Part shown: positions 44,134 through 52,918 of the stretch, in pieces | How positions within the stretch are numbered: position 1 is the stretch's first letter | Layout: each line of letters begins with the position of its first letter | Made by a program: the position numbers and the translations under genes | Notes under the pieces: generated by a model | The model's database searches: none | Told to the model about the DNA's origin: nothing | What the model saw: the letters and a program-made list of their open reading frames with translations, nothing else | NCBI RefSeq assembly: GCF_000328525.1 | Contig: NC_019964.1 | Span: 806,001-870,000, forward strand | Origin: Halovivax ruber XH-70 | GTDB lineage: Archaea > Halobacteriota > Halobacteria > Halobacteriales > Natrialbaceae | DNA: 64,000 nucleotides | Direction: 5' to 3'

Positions 44134-45693
44134 TCACTCCAGCCGGGGGAGCGTCAGCGTGACGACGTTGCCGCCGTCTGCCGTCTCGTCGAAGGCCAGC
44201 GAGCCGCCGGAGCGCCGGACGATCAGTTCGACGAGCCAGAGGCCGAGCCCGGTTCCGTGAAACAGCGGTTCGGGCGTCCGCTCGCCGGTGAGGACGTCGC
44301 GTTCCATGTCCGGGATCACGGGCCCTTCGTCGGCGATCGCGACGTCGACCGTCTCGTCGGTCACCGTGGTCCGGATGGCGATCCAGGGCGCTTCGTCACC
44401 AGTGTGAATTGCGGCGTTCTCGAGCACCTCGACGAACGCGCGTTCGAGTTCGGGAATCGCCGCGACCGTCGCCGACTCGATCGTGACTGCCGTGGGCGTG
44501 ACGTCGTGTCTCGATTCGACGATCGCGATGGCTCGTTCGATCGCACTGTCGATCGCAACGTACTCCCGGTCGTGCGGCGTCGTTAGCACGTCCACGATCG
44601 GTTGTGTCTTGTCGACGGTCGTCAGCAGGCCGTCGATCCGATCGAGCATCGCCATCGTCTCCTCTTCGAACCCCACGCTCTCCTCGGCGATCATACTGGT
44701 ATAGCCGCGGACGACAGTCATGTCGTTACGGAGGTTGTGGCGGAGCAGATGGCTGATGACCTGTAACTGGTCGGCTCGCTCGCGCCTGTCGGTGACGTCG
44801 ATGATGAATCCCTGAAGTCGCGGTGTGGCGTCGGGGGCGGGCTCGATCTGGCGGCCGCGCTCCCAGACCCACTTCGTCGTCCCGTCTGCGGTCGTGATCC
44901 GATAGGTGAACTCGAAGGTACCCGTCGATTCGAGTTCCTCGAAGATCACGTCGGCGACGCGTTCGCGGTCGTCAGGATAGATGACGTCACTCCCCCAGCT
45001 GACGGCACCCGAAACGAGTTCGGCTGTGGTGTAGCCGGTGAGCCGTTCGGCTTCGCCGGTGACGTACTCCATCGGCCACTCGGTCGTCGCCCGACATCTG
45101 TAGACGATACCAGGAAATCGCGCGGCGATCGATTCGAGCCGATCGCGCTCGTCGACCGTCGTCGCGACCTGCTGACGATGCTCGAGGTGTGACGCGATCC
45201 GACTGGCGAGTTCGCCGATGGGTGTGACCTCGTCGGCGGCCGTGTCCTCGCCGTCGTGCAAGAACCGATCGGCCGACTCGCCCGCCGGGACGCGCTGGAC
45301 GTCGGTCACCCCGTTCTCGATGGCGGTGGCCGCAACGCCACTCGATATCGCTCGACCGTACAGGACGACCGGGACGGCCGGTCGATCCTCGCTCGCAGCT
45401 TCGAGGACGGTCGACGAAACGAGGTCGTCAGTCGACGTCGACGCACTCGCGTCTGTCTGCTCGGATCCGTCGAAAACGAGGACGATGCACCCGACGGATT
45501 CGGATCGGAGTCGTTCGCACACGGTTTCCGGGCTAGCCTCGAAGTCGACGGACAGGTCCGGTCGCTGCTCCTCGAGCGCTGCCGCGAGGTCGTCTCCCGC
45601 TCCCGGCTCGCGGTCGTGTACGATGACCCTGGTGACCGGGTCGTCGTCCGATATCGGGTCCGACTCGGTGGCTGGCCCCGTGAGACGACTCAT
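44134..45693 (-). CDS. PAS-containing sensor histidine kinase
   Basis: A 519-residue kinase without membrane helices. Residues about 20-135 are receiver-like (V-I-V-H-D-R-E-P at the start, L-V-F-D-G-S) but the phospho-acceptor pattern is weak. Residues about 195-305 form a PAS/PAC domain (I-V-Y-R-C-R, Y-P-D-D-R-E-R-V, G-F-I-I-D-V-T-D-R-R-E-R). The H-box is H-L-L-R-H-N-L-R-N-D, of haloarchaeal type, and the ATPase part has E-N-A-A-I-H, D-E-G-P-V-I-P and G-T-G-L-G-L-W-L-V. The signal is unknown; no response regulator is adjacent. Confidence 0.9.
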   Translation of the reverse strand: MSRLTGPATESDPISDDDPVTRVIVHDREPGAGDDLAAALEEQRPDLSVDFEASPETVCERLRSESVGCIVLVFDGSEQTDASASTSTDDLVSSTVLEAASEDRPAVPVVLYGRAISSGVAATAIENGVTDVQRVPAGESADRFLHDGEDTAADEVTPIGELASRIASHLEHRQQVATTVDERDRLESIAARFPGIVYRCRATTEWPMEYVTGEAERLTGYTTAELVSGAVSWGSDVIYPDDRERVADVIFEELESTGTFEFTYRITTADGTTKWVWERGRQIEPAPDATPRLQGFIIDVTDRRERADQLQVISHLLRHNLRNDMTVVRGYTSMIAEESVGFEEETMAMLDRIDGLLTTVDKTQPIVDVLTTPHDREYVAIDSAIERAIAIVESRHDVTPTAVTIESATVAAIPELERAFVEVLENAAIHTGDEAPWIAIRTTVTDETVDVAIADEGPVIPDMERDVLTGERTPEPLFHGTGLGLWLVELIVRRSGGSLAFDETADGGNVVTLTLPRLE

Positions 45694-45901
45694 GGCCCGG
45701 ATTCGATGCAGTGGTCCAAAAGTGTAGTGGCGACCCTATCGGCCGTGAGCCTGAATAGCCGGGCTGTCAGCCCGATTGGCCCGATCTCTTGGTCCGGCCG
45801 GGCCGGTCTCTCGCCGTGGTAGTGATTCGTGAGGCTGGGTGGAGATGGGGTGCCCAGGTCGAGGCCGGCGAGCTGTGGCGCTCCGGAAAGGCGCTTGATA
45901 A

Positions 45902-45910
45902 GGGTTATAC
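45902..45910 (+). promoter_or_regulatory. TATA-like element of the S1-DHH gene
   Basis: GGGTTATAC lies 27-35 nt before the ATG at 45937. Confidence 0.5.
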
Positions 45911-45936
45911 GCGACGGTCGCAAACGACCGGCAACG

Positions 45937-47835
45937 ATGACACGCGAGACCGCCGGCGACGCCGGCGAGCCACGCGAGTCGGTCGTCTACGAGCTCGACC
46001 CGGAGTGTACTGCCGAGGAGGTCGAGCCCGAGACGCCGTATCTCGCGGAGATAAACGGTATCGTCGACTACGGTATCTTCGTCGATCTCTCGGAGCACGT
46101 TTCCGGACTGATCCACGAATCCGTTCTCGAAGGAACGTACCGCGTCGACGACGAATTGGTCGTCGAACTGGAGACGGTCAGAGACAACGGCGACCTCTCG
46201 TTCGCCCCCGCCGACGTCGATGAGTACGAACTCGTCGCCGTCGAACACGACGTCTCACTGACCGGGACGAATCGACTCGACGCGAACCTCGGTGAGCAGA
46301 TCCACGTCGAGGGCGAGATCGTCCAGATCAAACAGACGGGCGGACCGACGATCTTCCACGTCGCGGACGAACACGGCGTCGTCCCGGCCGCAGCCTTCGA
46401 AGAAGCCGGCGTTCGGGCCTTCCCCGCCGTCGACGTCGGCGACGTCGCCCGCATCAACGCGACGGTCGAACGCCGAAACGACGCGATCCAGCTCGAGGTC
46501 GACGGACTCACCGTTCTCGACGGCGAGGACGCGACGGACGCCAGAGACCGACTGCAGCGTGCCCGGGACGAACGGGCTGCGCCACACGAGGTCGACCCGC
46601 TCATCGACTGGCCCGCACTCGAGCCGCTCCGCGAAGAACTGGCCGAGGTCGCCCGAACCCTGCGCCGGACCGTCCTGGAAGGGCGCCCGATCCGCGTGCG
46701 TCACCACGCCGACGGCGACGGAATGTGCGCCGCAGTGCCGCTCCAGCTCGCCCTCGAGCGCTTCATCGCCGACGTCCACGAGTCGCCCGAGGCCCCGCGT
46801 CACCTCTTCAAACGCCTGCCGTCGAAGGCGCCGTACTACGAACTCGAAGATTCGACGCGCGACCTCACGTTCGCGCTGGAGGACCGGGACAAACACGGCC
46901 AGCAACTCCCCATGTTGTTGATGCTGGACAACGGGTCGACCGCCGAGGACGTCCCCTCCTACGAGACGCTCGCTCACTACGACATCCCGATCCTGGCGAT
47001 CGATCACCACCACCCTGACCCCGACGCCGTCGAGGACCTGCTCGACGCCCACGTGAACCCGTACCTCCACGACGAGGACTATCGGATCACGACCGGGATG
47101 CTCTGTGTCGAACTCGCCCGGATGATCTACCCCGACCTGTCCGACGAGATCGAGCACCTGCCTGCGGTCGCCGGGCTCGCCGACCGTTCGAAAGCCGACG
47201 CCATGGGCGAGTACATCGACCTGGCGGTCGAGGCGGGCTACGACGAGGACCACCTCCGCGACGTCAGCGAGGCGCTTGACTACGCGGCCCACTGGCTCCG
47301 CTACAGCGCCGGGACACCGCTGATCACCGACGTCCTCGGGATCGACACCGACCCCGACCATCACCAGGCCGTGGTCTCGTCGCTCGAGTCGAACGCCACC
47401 GAGGCGATTCAGACACAGCTCGACGACGCGACGCCCCACCTCGAACACGAGTCACTCGACAACGGTGCCCACCTCTACCGAATCGACGTCGAGAACTACA
47501 CCCATCGCTTTACCTACCCTGCCCCGGGCAAGACGACCGGCGAGATCCACGACGTGCAGGTCGAGGAGACCGGCGATCCGGTCATCACGGTGGGCTACGG
47601 TCCAGACTTCGCCGTCCTCCGCAGTGACGGCGTCCGACTGGACATTCCCGAGATGGTCGCCGAACTCAAAGCCGAGGTTCCGGGCGCCGGTATCTCCGGT
47701 GGCGGGCACCTCGTCGTCGGCTCGATCAAGTTCGTCCGCGGCAAGCGCGAGGAGGTCATCGACGCGCTCGTCGAGAAGATGGCCGATGCCCCGATCGACG
47801 AAGCCCTCTCGAGTGCGGCCCCGCTCGACGACTGA
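45937..47835 (+). CDS. S1/OB-fold and DHH (RecJ-like) phosphoesterase
   Basis: A 632-residue protein. Residues about 35-100 contain an S1-type RNA/DNA-binding domain (I-N-G-I-V-D-Y-G-I-F-V-D-L), residues about 110-195 a second OB fold, and residues about 255-632 a DHH domain with H-H-A-D-G-D-G-M-C-A-A, L-M-L-D-N-G-S and A-I-D-H-H-H-P metal-binding motifs, followed by the DHHA1 end G-G-G-H-L-V-V-G-S-I-K-F. The motifs look intact, so a RecJ-like 5' exonuclease or RNase is likely. The start at 45937 fits the promoter; upstream codons to 45829 are Arg-rich and non-coding. Confidence 0.9.
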   Translation: MTRETAGDAGEPRESVVYELDPECTAEEVEPETPYLAEINGIVDYGIFVDLSEHVSGLIHESVLEGTYRVDDELVVELETVRDNGDLSFAPADVDEYELVAVEHDVSLTGTNRLDANLGEQIHVEGEIVQIKQTGGPTIFHVADEHGVVPAAAFEEAGVRAFPAVDVGDVARINATVERRNDAIQLEVDGLTVLDGEDATDARDRLQRARDERAAPHEVDPLIDWPALEPLREELAEVARTLRRTVLEGRPIRVRHHADGDGMCAAVPLQLALERFIADVHESPEAPRHLFKRLPSKAPYYELEDSTRDLTFALEDRDKHGQQLPMLLMLDNGSTAEDVPSYETLAHYDIPILAIDHHHPDPDAVEDLLDAHVNPYLHDEDYRITTGMLCVELARMIYPDLSDEIEHLPAVAGLADRSKADAMGEYIDLAVEAGYDEDHLRDVSEALDYAAHWLRYSAGTPLITDVLGIDTDPDHHQAVVSSLESNATEAIQTQLDDATPHLEHESLDNGAHLYRIDVENYTHRFTYPAPGKTTGEIHDVQVEETGDPVITVGYGPDFAVLRSDGVRLDIPEMVAELKAEVPGAGISGGGHLVVGSIKFVRGKREEVIDALVEKMADAPIDEALSSAAPLDD

Positions 47836-47849
47836 TCACCTGCTGTCCG

Positions 47850-47871
47850 TTTTTCTCGTCCGTTTTCCCCG
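47850..47871 (+). terminator. T-rich terminator between convergent genes
   Basis: Two T-runs (TTTTT then TTTT) follow 15 nt after the S1-DHH stop, the usual form of intrinsic archaeal termination. They lie in the 46-bp gap before the convergent deoC end. Confidence 0.4.
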
Positions 47872-47881
47872 AGTACGGCCA

Positions 47882-48523
47882 CTAGGCTTCCGACGGTGCG
47901 CCGTCGACGATCGCGACGCCGCTCGAGGCCCCGATCCGTTCGGCACCGGCCTCGATCATCGCCATCGCATCGTCGTAGGAGCCGATCCCGCCGCTGGCCT
48001 TGACCGGGAGGTATTCGGCCATGAGACGGACGTCCTCGACGGTCGCACCACCGTCGGCGAATCCGGTCGCCGTTTTGACCATCGCGGCGTCGGCCTCGAC
48101 GGCGGCCTCACAGGCGGTACGTAGCTGGTCGGGCGTGAGCCGCGGCGCCTGAACGATCACCTTCACCGGGATCGGGACGGCGGCGACGACCTCGGCGAGT
48201 TCGTCCGTGACCGATTCGGTGTCTCCCGACAGGAGTCGGCCCACGTTACAGACGACGTCCAGTTCGTCGGCGCCGGCACGCCAGGCGGCGACGGCCTCCT
48301 CGACTTTCACGGCCGGCGCTTGCTGTCCGTGCGGAAAGCCGACGACCGTCGCAATCGTGAGGTCGGGGAACGTTTCACGAACGTCCGGGAGGTAACACGG
48401 TGGGAGACAGGCATTCATGCCGTAGTCGACTGCCTCCTGACAGATGCGTCGTGCCTCGGACGCCGTCGTTTCCGGTCCGAGAACGGTGTGGTCGATCCGT
48501 GGGGCGAGCGTCGTGCGGTCCAT
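47882..48523 (-). CDS. deoC: Deoxyribose-phosphate aldolase
   Basis: A 213-residue class I aldolase that splits 2-deoxyribose 5-phosphate into glyceraldehyde 3-phosphate and acetaldehyde. Family residues are I-D-H-T-V-L near residue 12, E-L-D-V-V-C-N near residue 90, the helper lysine in K-V-I-V, the Schiff-base lysine in M-V-K-T-A-T-G-F near residue 148, and [11 protein letters not shown] 48523 ([13 protein letters not shown]...) is chosen over an upstream GTG/ATG to 48550. Confidence 0.93.
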   Translation of the reverse strand: MDRTTLAPRIDHTVLGPETTASEARRICQEAVDYGMNACLPPCYLPDVRETFPDLTIATVVGFPHGQQAPAVKVEEAVAAWRAGADELDVVCNVGRLLSGDTESVTDELAEVVAAVPIPVKVIVQAPRLTPDQLRTACEAAVEADAAMVKTATGFADGGATVEDVRLMAEYLPVKASGGIGSYDDAMAMIEAGAERIGASSGVAIVDGAPSEA

Positions 48524-48716
48524 GGTCGGGGCCTCTCCCCGAGCCACCAAAAGCCGAGGGGATCGTCCGCGAAGGCCGGTGAAAACTCACCACTGGTCGG
48601 ATGGGGATGGACTCTTCGTAGCCGGTTCGACGGAGTGGGACGCGACGATCGACGGTCATCGACACCGATCGGTCGTAACCGCAACTTGTTTGACCCTGCT
48701 ATGTACCTGTTAGTGC

Positions 48717-49547
48717 ATGGTACTGCCGGAGGGATTCGCGATACCACCGTGGTATTTCACCGTGGTGTTACTGCTCGGGGTTGCGGGCGTCGGCGCGCTG
48801 CTGTGGGCGATCGACCCGCCCGTGACCGACCGCACGGTCCTCGCCTTCACCCCGTGGATGATGTTCGGGTCGACGCTGTACGTGCTGGGACGTGACCCGA
48901 TCAGTGCGTTCCCGGAGCCGATCGCGCCGCTGTTCGAGGCGCCAAGTGTCTACGTCACGACGGCGATCCTTGCGGGATTCATCTGGATCGTGGCGAATAT
49001 CCTCCACGCGGGCGGGCTCTACCGGTCGATTCCCCGGTTCGTCGGCATCTGTGGAACGGCGTTCCTGTCGGTCTTCGCGACCGCCGCGATCATGACCGGA
49101 ATCGAGAGCGGGACGTTCGCCCCGTTCTGGCCGGTCGTCGCCGTCGTGATCACCGGCATCGTCACGGCGATCGGCTGGCTCGCACTGAGTCTCTGGGCGA
49201 CGGAGGTCGCCGCCATCACCGGTCTCACTGGCGCCCTGGTCTGCTTTGCCCAGGTGTTAGACGGGACGTCCACGGCGATCGGCTACGACGTGCTGGGTGC
49301 CGGTGAACAGGTTCCACTCTCGACGGCCGTCCTCGAACTGGCCGGGAGTCTCCCCACGGCCGAGTATATCGGCGCCGGCTGGTTGTTCGTCCTGGTGAAA
49401 CTGACGCTCGCACTCGTCGTCGTCTGGCTGTTCGCCGACCTGGTCCGGGATCGTCCACGCGCCGGTCGCATCGCGCTCGGCTTCGTCGCTGCCGTGGGGC
49501 TCGGCCCTGGCGTTCACAATCTGCTCTTGTTCACGATCTCCGGCTGA
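48717..49547 (+). CDS. DUF63 integral membrane protein
   Basis: A 276-residue protein with about eight hydrophobic segments. The start M-V-L-P-E-G-F and the internal F-T-P-W-M-M-F-G-S-T-L-Y-V-L, then A-Q-V-L-D-G-T-S-T-A and a conserved C-terminal G-L-G-P-G-V-H-N, are the pattern of DUF63, a conserved archaeal membrane family of unknown role. No neighbours point to function. Confidence 0.85.
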   Translation: MVLPEGFAIPPWYFTVVLLLGVAGVGALLWAIDPPVTDRTVLAFTPWMMFGSTLYVLGRDPISAFPEPIAPLFEAPSVYVTTAILAGFIWIVANILHAGGLYRSIPRFVGICGTAFLSVFATAAIMTGIESGTFAPFWPVVAVVITGIVTAIGWLALSLWATEVAAITGLTGALVCFAQVLDGTSTAIGYDVLGAGEQVPLSTAVLELAGSLPTAEYIGAGWLFVLVKLTLALVVVWLFADLVRDRPRAGRIALGFVAAVGLGPGVHNLLLFTISG

Positions 49548-49672
49548 GGCGGTCGCGCTCTTCGTTTCCAGTCAGCCACCGTTTTCATCCCCTCTGATCC
49601 AGCCAGCGCCCGTTCCCACCCAGTGTGAGTGGGCGGGACACCTAAGACCGGAGCGGCCGTCCTCCGTGGTGA

Positions 49673-50557
49673 ATGGGCCGTTGTCTCGTCGCTGGCCACG
49701 TCAACTGGGACGTTACCCTCCGCGTCGATTCGCTTCCTCCCGTCGACGGTGAGGCGACGATTCGTGACCGACACTGTGGATGCGGTGGGAGCGCTGCGAA
49801 CGTCGCGGTCGGGCTCGCCGGACTCGGCGTCGACGTCGACCTGATCGGGAGCGTCGGTGACGACGAGTGCGGCCGTGACGCCGTAGCGACCCTCGAGGGG
49901 GCTGGCGTGGACTGTACGGGAATTCGACGGATTCCCGACGCGACGACCGCTCGCAAGTACCTCGTGGTCGACGAATCTGGCGCCGTCTCCGTCCTCGGTG
50001 ACGACGGCGCGAACGAAGCTGTCGGCCCGTCGGACGTCGATCCTGTCCTCGTTCGGCGGGCAGACCACGTTCACCTCACGGGCAATCGCCCGGAGACGAC
50101 GGGGGCCATCGCGTCGCTGGCTGCCGAGGCGGGCGTGTCCGTCAGCTACGATCCCGGTCGGCAACTCACCGAGCGCTCGATCGAGGCTCCCATCGACCTG
50201 GTCGACGTGCTCTTTCTCTCGAGCCGGGAGGCCGACGCCGTCCGTGCCACTGCGGCCGGTGAACGGGCGTTCGGCGAACGGACTGTCGTCGTCACGGACG
50301 GCGACGACGGCGCGGTCGTCCACGCCCCCGACGCAACCTATCGTCACGCCGGATTCGACGTCGATACGACGGATACGTCGGGTGCAGGCGATGCGTTCGT
50401 CGCCGGCTTTCTCACGAACTGGTTACAGGACGGTGACGTGGAACGGGCGCTCCGGGTCGGAAACGCCTGCGGTGCGCTCGCCACCAGGACGGTCGGTGCC
50501 CAGTCGTCACTCTCTCCACAGCGGCTCGAGTCGCTGCTTGCCGACTGTGAGATGTAA
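49673..50557 (+). CDS. PfkB-family carbohydrate kinase
   Basis: A 294-residue ribokinase-like sugar or nucleoside kinase. The N-terminal C-G-G-S-A-A-N-V-A-V-G-L near residue 37 is the substrate-lid signature, and D-T-S-G-A-G-D-A-F-V-A-G-F near residue 235 is the anion-hole/catalytic Asp box. These two are the PfkB signatures. The exact sugar is not predictable; haloarchaeal relatives include 2-keto-3-deoxygluconate and fructose kinases. The gene has its own promoter-like sequence (CCTAAGACC) about 30 nt upstream. Confidence 0.88.
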   Translation: MGRCLVAGHVNWDVTLRVDSLPPVDGEATIRDRHCGCGGSAANVAVGLAGLGVDVDLIGSVGDDECGRDAVATLEGAGVDCTGIRRIPDATTARKYLVVDESGAVSVLGDDGANEAVGPSDVDPVLVRRADHVHLTGNRPETTGAIASLAAEAGVSVSYDPGRQLTERSIEAPIDLVDVLFLSSREADAVRATAAGERAFGERTVVVTDGDDGAVVHAPDATYRHAGFDVDTTDTSGAGDAFVAGFLTNWLQDGDVERALRVGNACGALATRTVGAQSSLSPQRLESLLADCEM

Positions 50558-50704
50558 ACTGTCGCGAAGGGCAGAGAGACGGCTACCCACGTGGATGGGT
50601 GATATACTCACGCACGGGGTTCTCACCCCTCGGTGTCTGACGGAAGCGATAAGGGGGCGGTCGTTGGCGGTGTATCTAGCCCGTCGGACAGACGGCAGAG
50701 AGAC

Positions 50705-51019
50705 ATGAGAGAGGCCAATACTACTGACTGCGGCCCGAAGCTGGGGATGCGCCGTGGGTGGGTGGAGTACAGTCGATCGACCGACGAACCACCGAGCGTC
50801 GCCGTCGCGAAAGCCCTCGCCCAGTTCGAGGGCTGCTCGCCGACGTCGATGGAGACGCCGCTGTACGAGTTCATCGATCCGGACGCCCTCGATGCGCTGT
50901 TCGCGACCCGTCCAGACGAGACGTCGCGCGATCCAGGCGAGGTTCGCTTCGCGACCGAGACGGCGACGATCGTGATCAGACCGGAGATGGTCCGCGTGTT
51001 CGAGCGGGTGACCTGCTGA
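50705..51019 (+). CDS. HalOD1 output-domain protein
   Basis: A 104-residue protein. Residues about 30-95 match the HalOD1 domain, a haloarchaea-specific output domain usually joined to receiver domains: S-V-A-V-A-K-A-L-A-Q, T-P-L-Y-E-F-I-D-P-D-A-L-D-A-L-F, and a C-terminal V-I-R-P-E-M-V-R-V. Here it is alone, with no receiver. The ATG at 50705 is preferred over an upstream GTG at 50633. Downstream is the potassium channel gene. Confidence 0.75.
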   Translation: MREANTTDCGPKLGMRRGWVEYSRSTDEPPSVAVAKALAQFEGCSPTSMETPLYEFIDPDALDALFATRPDETSRDPGEVRFATETATIVIRPEMVRVFERVTC

Positions 51020-51143
51020 GCTAGCTCTCCCGACCGCGAGTGTCGTTGCAACCGAATTCGCAACTGCGACTACGATCGTATTACGTTCGGCGAATCGACC
51101 GGCATCGGCTGGATTTATCAGCGTCCCCGTCCCAGCAGTGGCT

Positions 51144-52331
51144 ATGCGCGACGAGACCGACGGGCCGCCCGCTCCGACGGATTGGCGGTACCTGTTGACG
51201 ACGCGTGGCACTGTCGGACTCGCGCTGGCGGTCGCGGTGTTGTCGATCGCGACCGCGTTCTTCAACATCGGTACCGGGGCGGTCACGGCCCAGGGCGCCC
51301 CGTACGTTCCGGAGGCCGTCCAGGAGGCTGCCGGCTTCACCGGCGCGCTCACCGGGTTCGTGATCGTCGCCAGCGTGCTCGCTCTCCGTCGCGGCCTGCG
51401 CGCCGGCTGGTGGGCGACGCTGTTGCTCATGCCGTTGACGGCCGCCCAGGGCTTCTTGCAGTCGAGTCCGTACTCCGCTCCCCTGATCGTCCTCTCACTG
51501 TGTACGATTCCGGTGCTACTCCTCACCCGCGAGCGATTCGACGCTAGCCTGTCGCTGGCGACCACCCAGCTCGCGGCCGGCGCCGCACTCGTCGCCGTCC
51601 AGGCCTACGGCACGATCGGGAGCTACCACCTCCGGGAACACTTCGACGGCATCGACACGATCCTCGACGCCTTCTACTTCACCTTGATCACGTCGAGCAC
51701 CGTCGGCTACGGTGACATTACGCCGAATAGCGCTTCGACTCAGGGGCTGCTCTTTACCATGTCCGTCCTCGTTCTCGGTGTCGCCAGTTTCGGTATCGCG
51801 ATCGGCGCCCTCGTCGGGCCCGCGATCCAGGCCCGCATCTCGAAAACCCTCGGAAAGATGACCGACTCACAACTGCAGACGTTAGACGACCACGTCCTCG
51901 TGCTCGGCCACGGGGACCTGACCGAATCGATCATCGACGAACTCGCCGACGCTGGGACGCCGTTCGCCGTCGTCTCTCGCGACCCGGACGTTGGTGAGTC
52001 ACTCTCGCTGGACGAGAGCGTGCCGGTCCTGTCCGCCAATCCAAGCGACGAAGCACCACTCGAACGCGCTCGCGTCGATCGGGCACTGGCGATCGTCGTC
52101 GCAACGGACGACGATGCCACCGATGCGCTGGCGATCCTGACCGCCCGCGAACTCCGTCCCGACGCCCGGATCGTCGCCGCAGCCACGGACCGTGAAAATG
52201 TGAAGAAACTGAAGCGTGCGGGTGCAGACTCGGTTATCAGCCCCTCACAACTCGGTGGCCACCTCCTCGTCAAGTCGGCACTCGACGGCGATTCGACCGC
52301 GATCGTCGACCATATTCTTCGAGATGAATAA
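51144..52331 (+). CDS. Potassium channel with RCK domain
   Basis: A 395-residue channel. About four hydrophobic segments in residues 20-150, then a P-loop with the K+ selectivity filter S-S-T-V-G-Y-G-D-I-T near residue 190, an inner helix (L-V-L-G-V-A-S-F-G-I-A-I-G), and a C-terminal RCK-N domain with L-V-L-G-H-G-D-L-T. The nucleotide-binding glycines are partly replaced, as in ligand-gated channel variants. It probably tunes cytoplasmic K+ in high salt. ATG 51144 is preferred over the GTG two codons upstream. Confidence 0.9.
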   Translation: MRDETDGPPAPTDWRYLLTTRGTVGLALAVAVLSIATAFFNIGTGAVTAQGAPYVPEAVQEAAGFTGALTGFVIVASVLALRRGLRAGWWATLLLMPLTAAQGFLQSSPYSAPLIVLSLCTIPVLLLTRERFDASLSLATTQLAAGAALVAVQAYGTIGSYHLREHFDGIDTILDAFYFTLITSSTVGYGDITPNSASTQGLLFTMSVLVLGVASFGIAIGALVGPAIQARISKTLGKMTDSQLQTLDDHVLVLGHGDLTESIIDELADAGTPFAVVSRDPDVGESLSLDESVPVLSANPSDEAPLERARVDRALAIVVATDDDATDALAILTARELRPDARIVAAATDRENVKKLKRAGADSVISPSQLGGHLLVKSALDGDSTAIVDHILRDE

Positions 52332-52379
52332 TCTGCCTGTTTCCCCTCCGGCTGGCGACGTCCTCACGACCTGAGTGGC

Positions 52380-52865
52380 TCAGCCGGTGACGGTCGCAGT
52401 CCCGTCGGTGACTTCCCGAAACCACGACGTCGCGAGCGTGTCGAGCCGGTCCTCGGCGTCGGCGGCCGGAAGCACGTCCGTCGTCCCACGCCACTCGATC
52501 GCGACCTTCGACACCGGCGCGAGGGCGAGTCCGGAGATGGTCACCGGGCCAGCGGCGGTCCTGACGACCCAGGTCGTTCGTGTTCGGCCAGCCGCGAGTT
52601 CGACCGCCTCGACGCCGGTTCCGTCCTCGTCCCACCGCTCGGCGAGTCCGCTCGTGATCCGGTGGAGGCGGTGGCGCCCGCGAAGGTGTGCGAGAACGCC
52701 ACCGGTCGCGAGCATTCCGAAGGCGACCACGGCGAGTGGGAGGCCACCGAACGGAACGTTGACCGATGCAGCGAGCGCGGCGAGTCCTCCGACGACCGCG
52801 AGCAAGCGGAGATCTACGGGGCGTGGGACGGAGCCATCCCAGCGGTCAGTCGACTGATCGTGCAT
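52380..52865 (-). CDS. Two-helix membrane protein, unknown
   Basis: A 161-residue protein. Residues about 18-60 hold two transmembrane segments, followed by a basic loop (R-G-R-H-R-L-H-R) and a soluble beta-rich C-terminal domain of about 85 residues with a W-F-R-E-V end. The pattern resembles a PH-like membrane domain, but I do not recognise a named family. ATG 52865 is preferred over 52910. It lies 54 nt downstream of the PLD gene on the same strand and may be cotranscribed. Confidence 0.65.
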   Translation of the reverse strand: MHDQSTDRWDGSVPRPVDLRLLAVVGGLAALAASVNVPFGGLPLAVVAFGMLATGGVLAHLRGRHRLHRITSGLAERWDEDGTGVEAVELAAGRTRTTWVVRTAAGPVTISGLALAPVSKVAIEWRGTTDVLPAADAEDRLDTLATSWFREVTDGTATVTG

Positions 52866-52918
52866 GGGATCGATTCGATCGGCCAGGTGGTAGGCGGCGG
52901 GCTGTCTCACTGTAGCAG

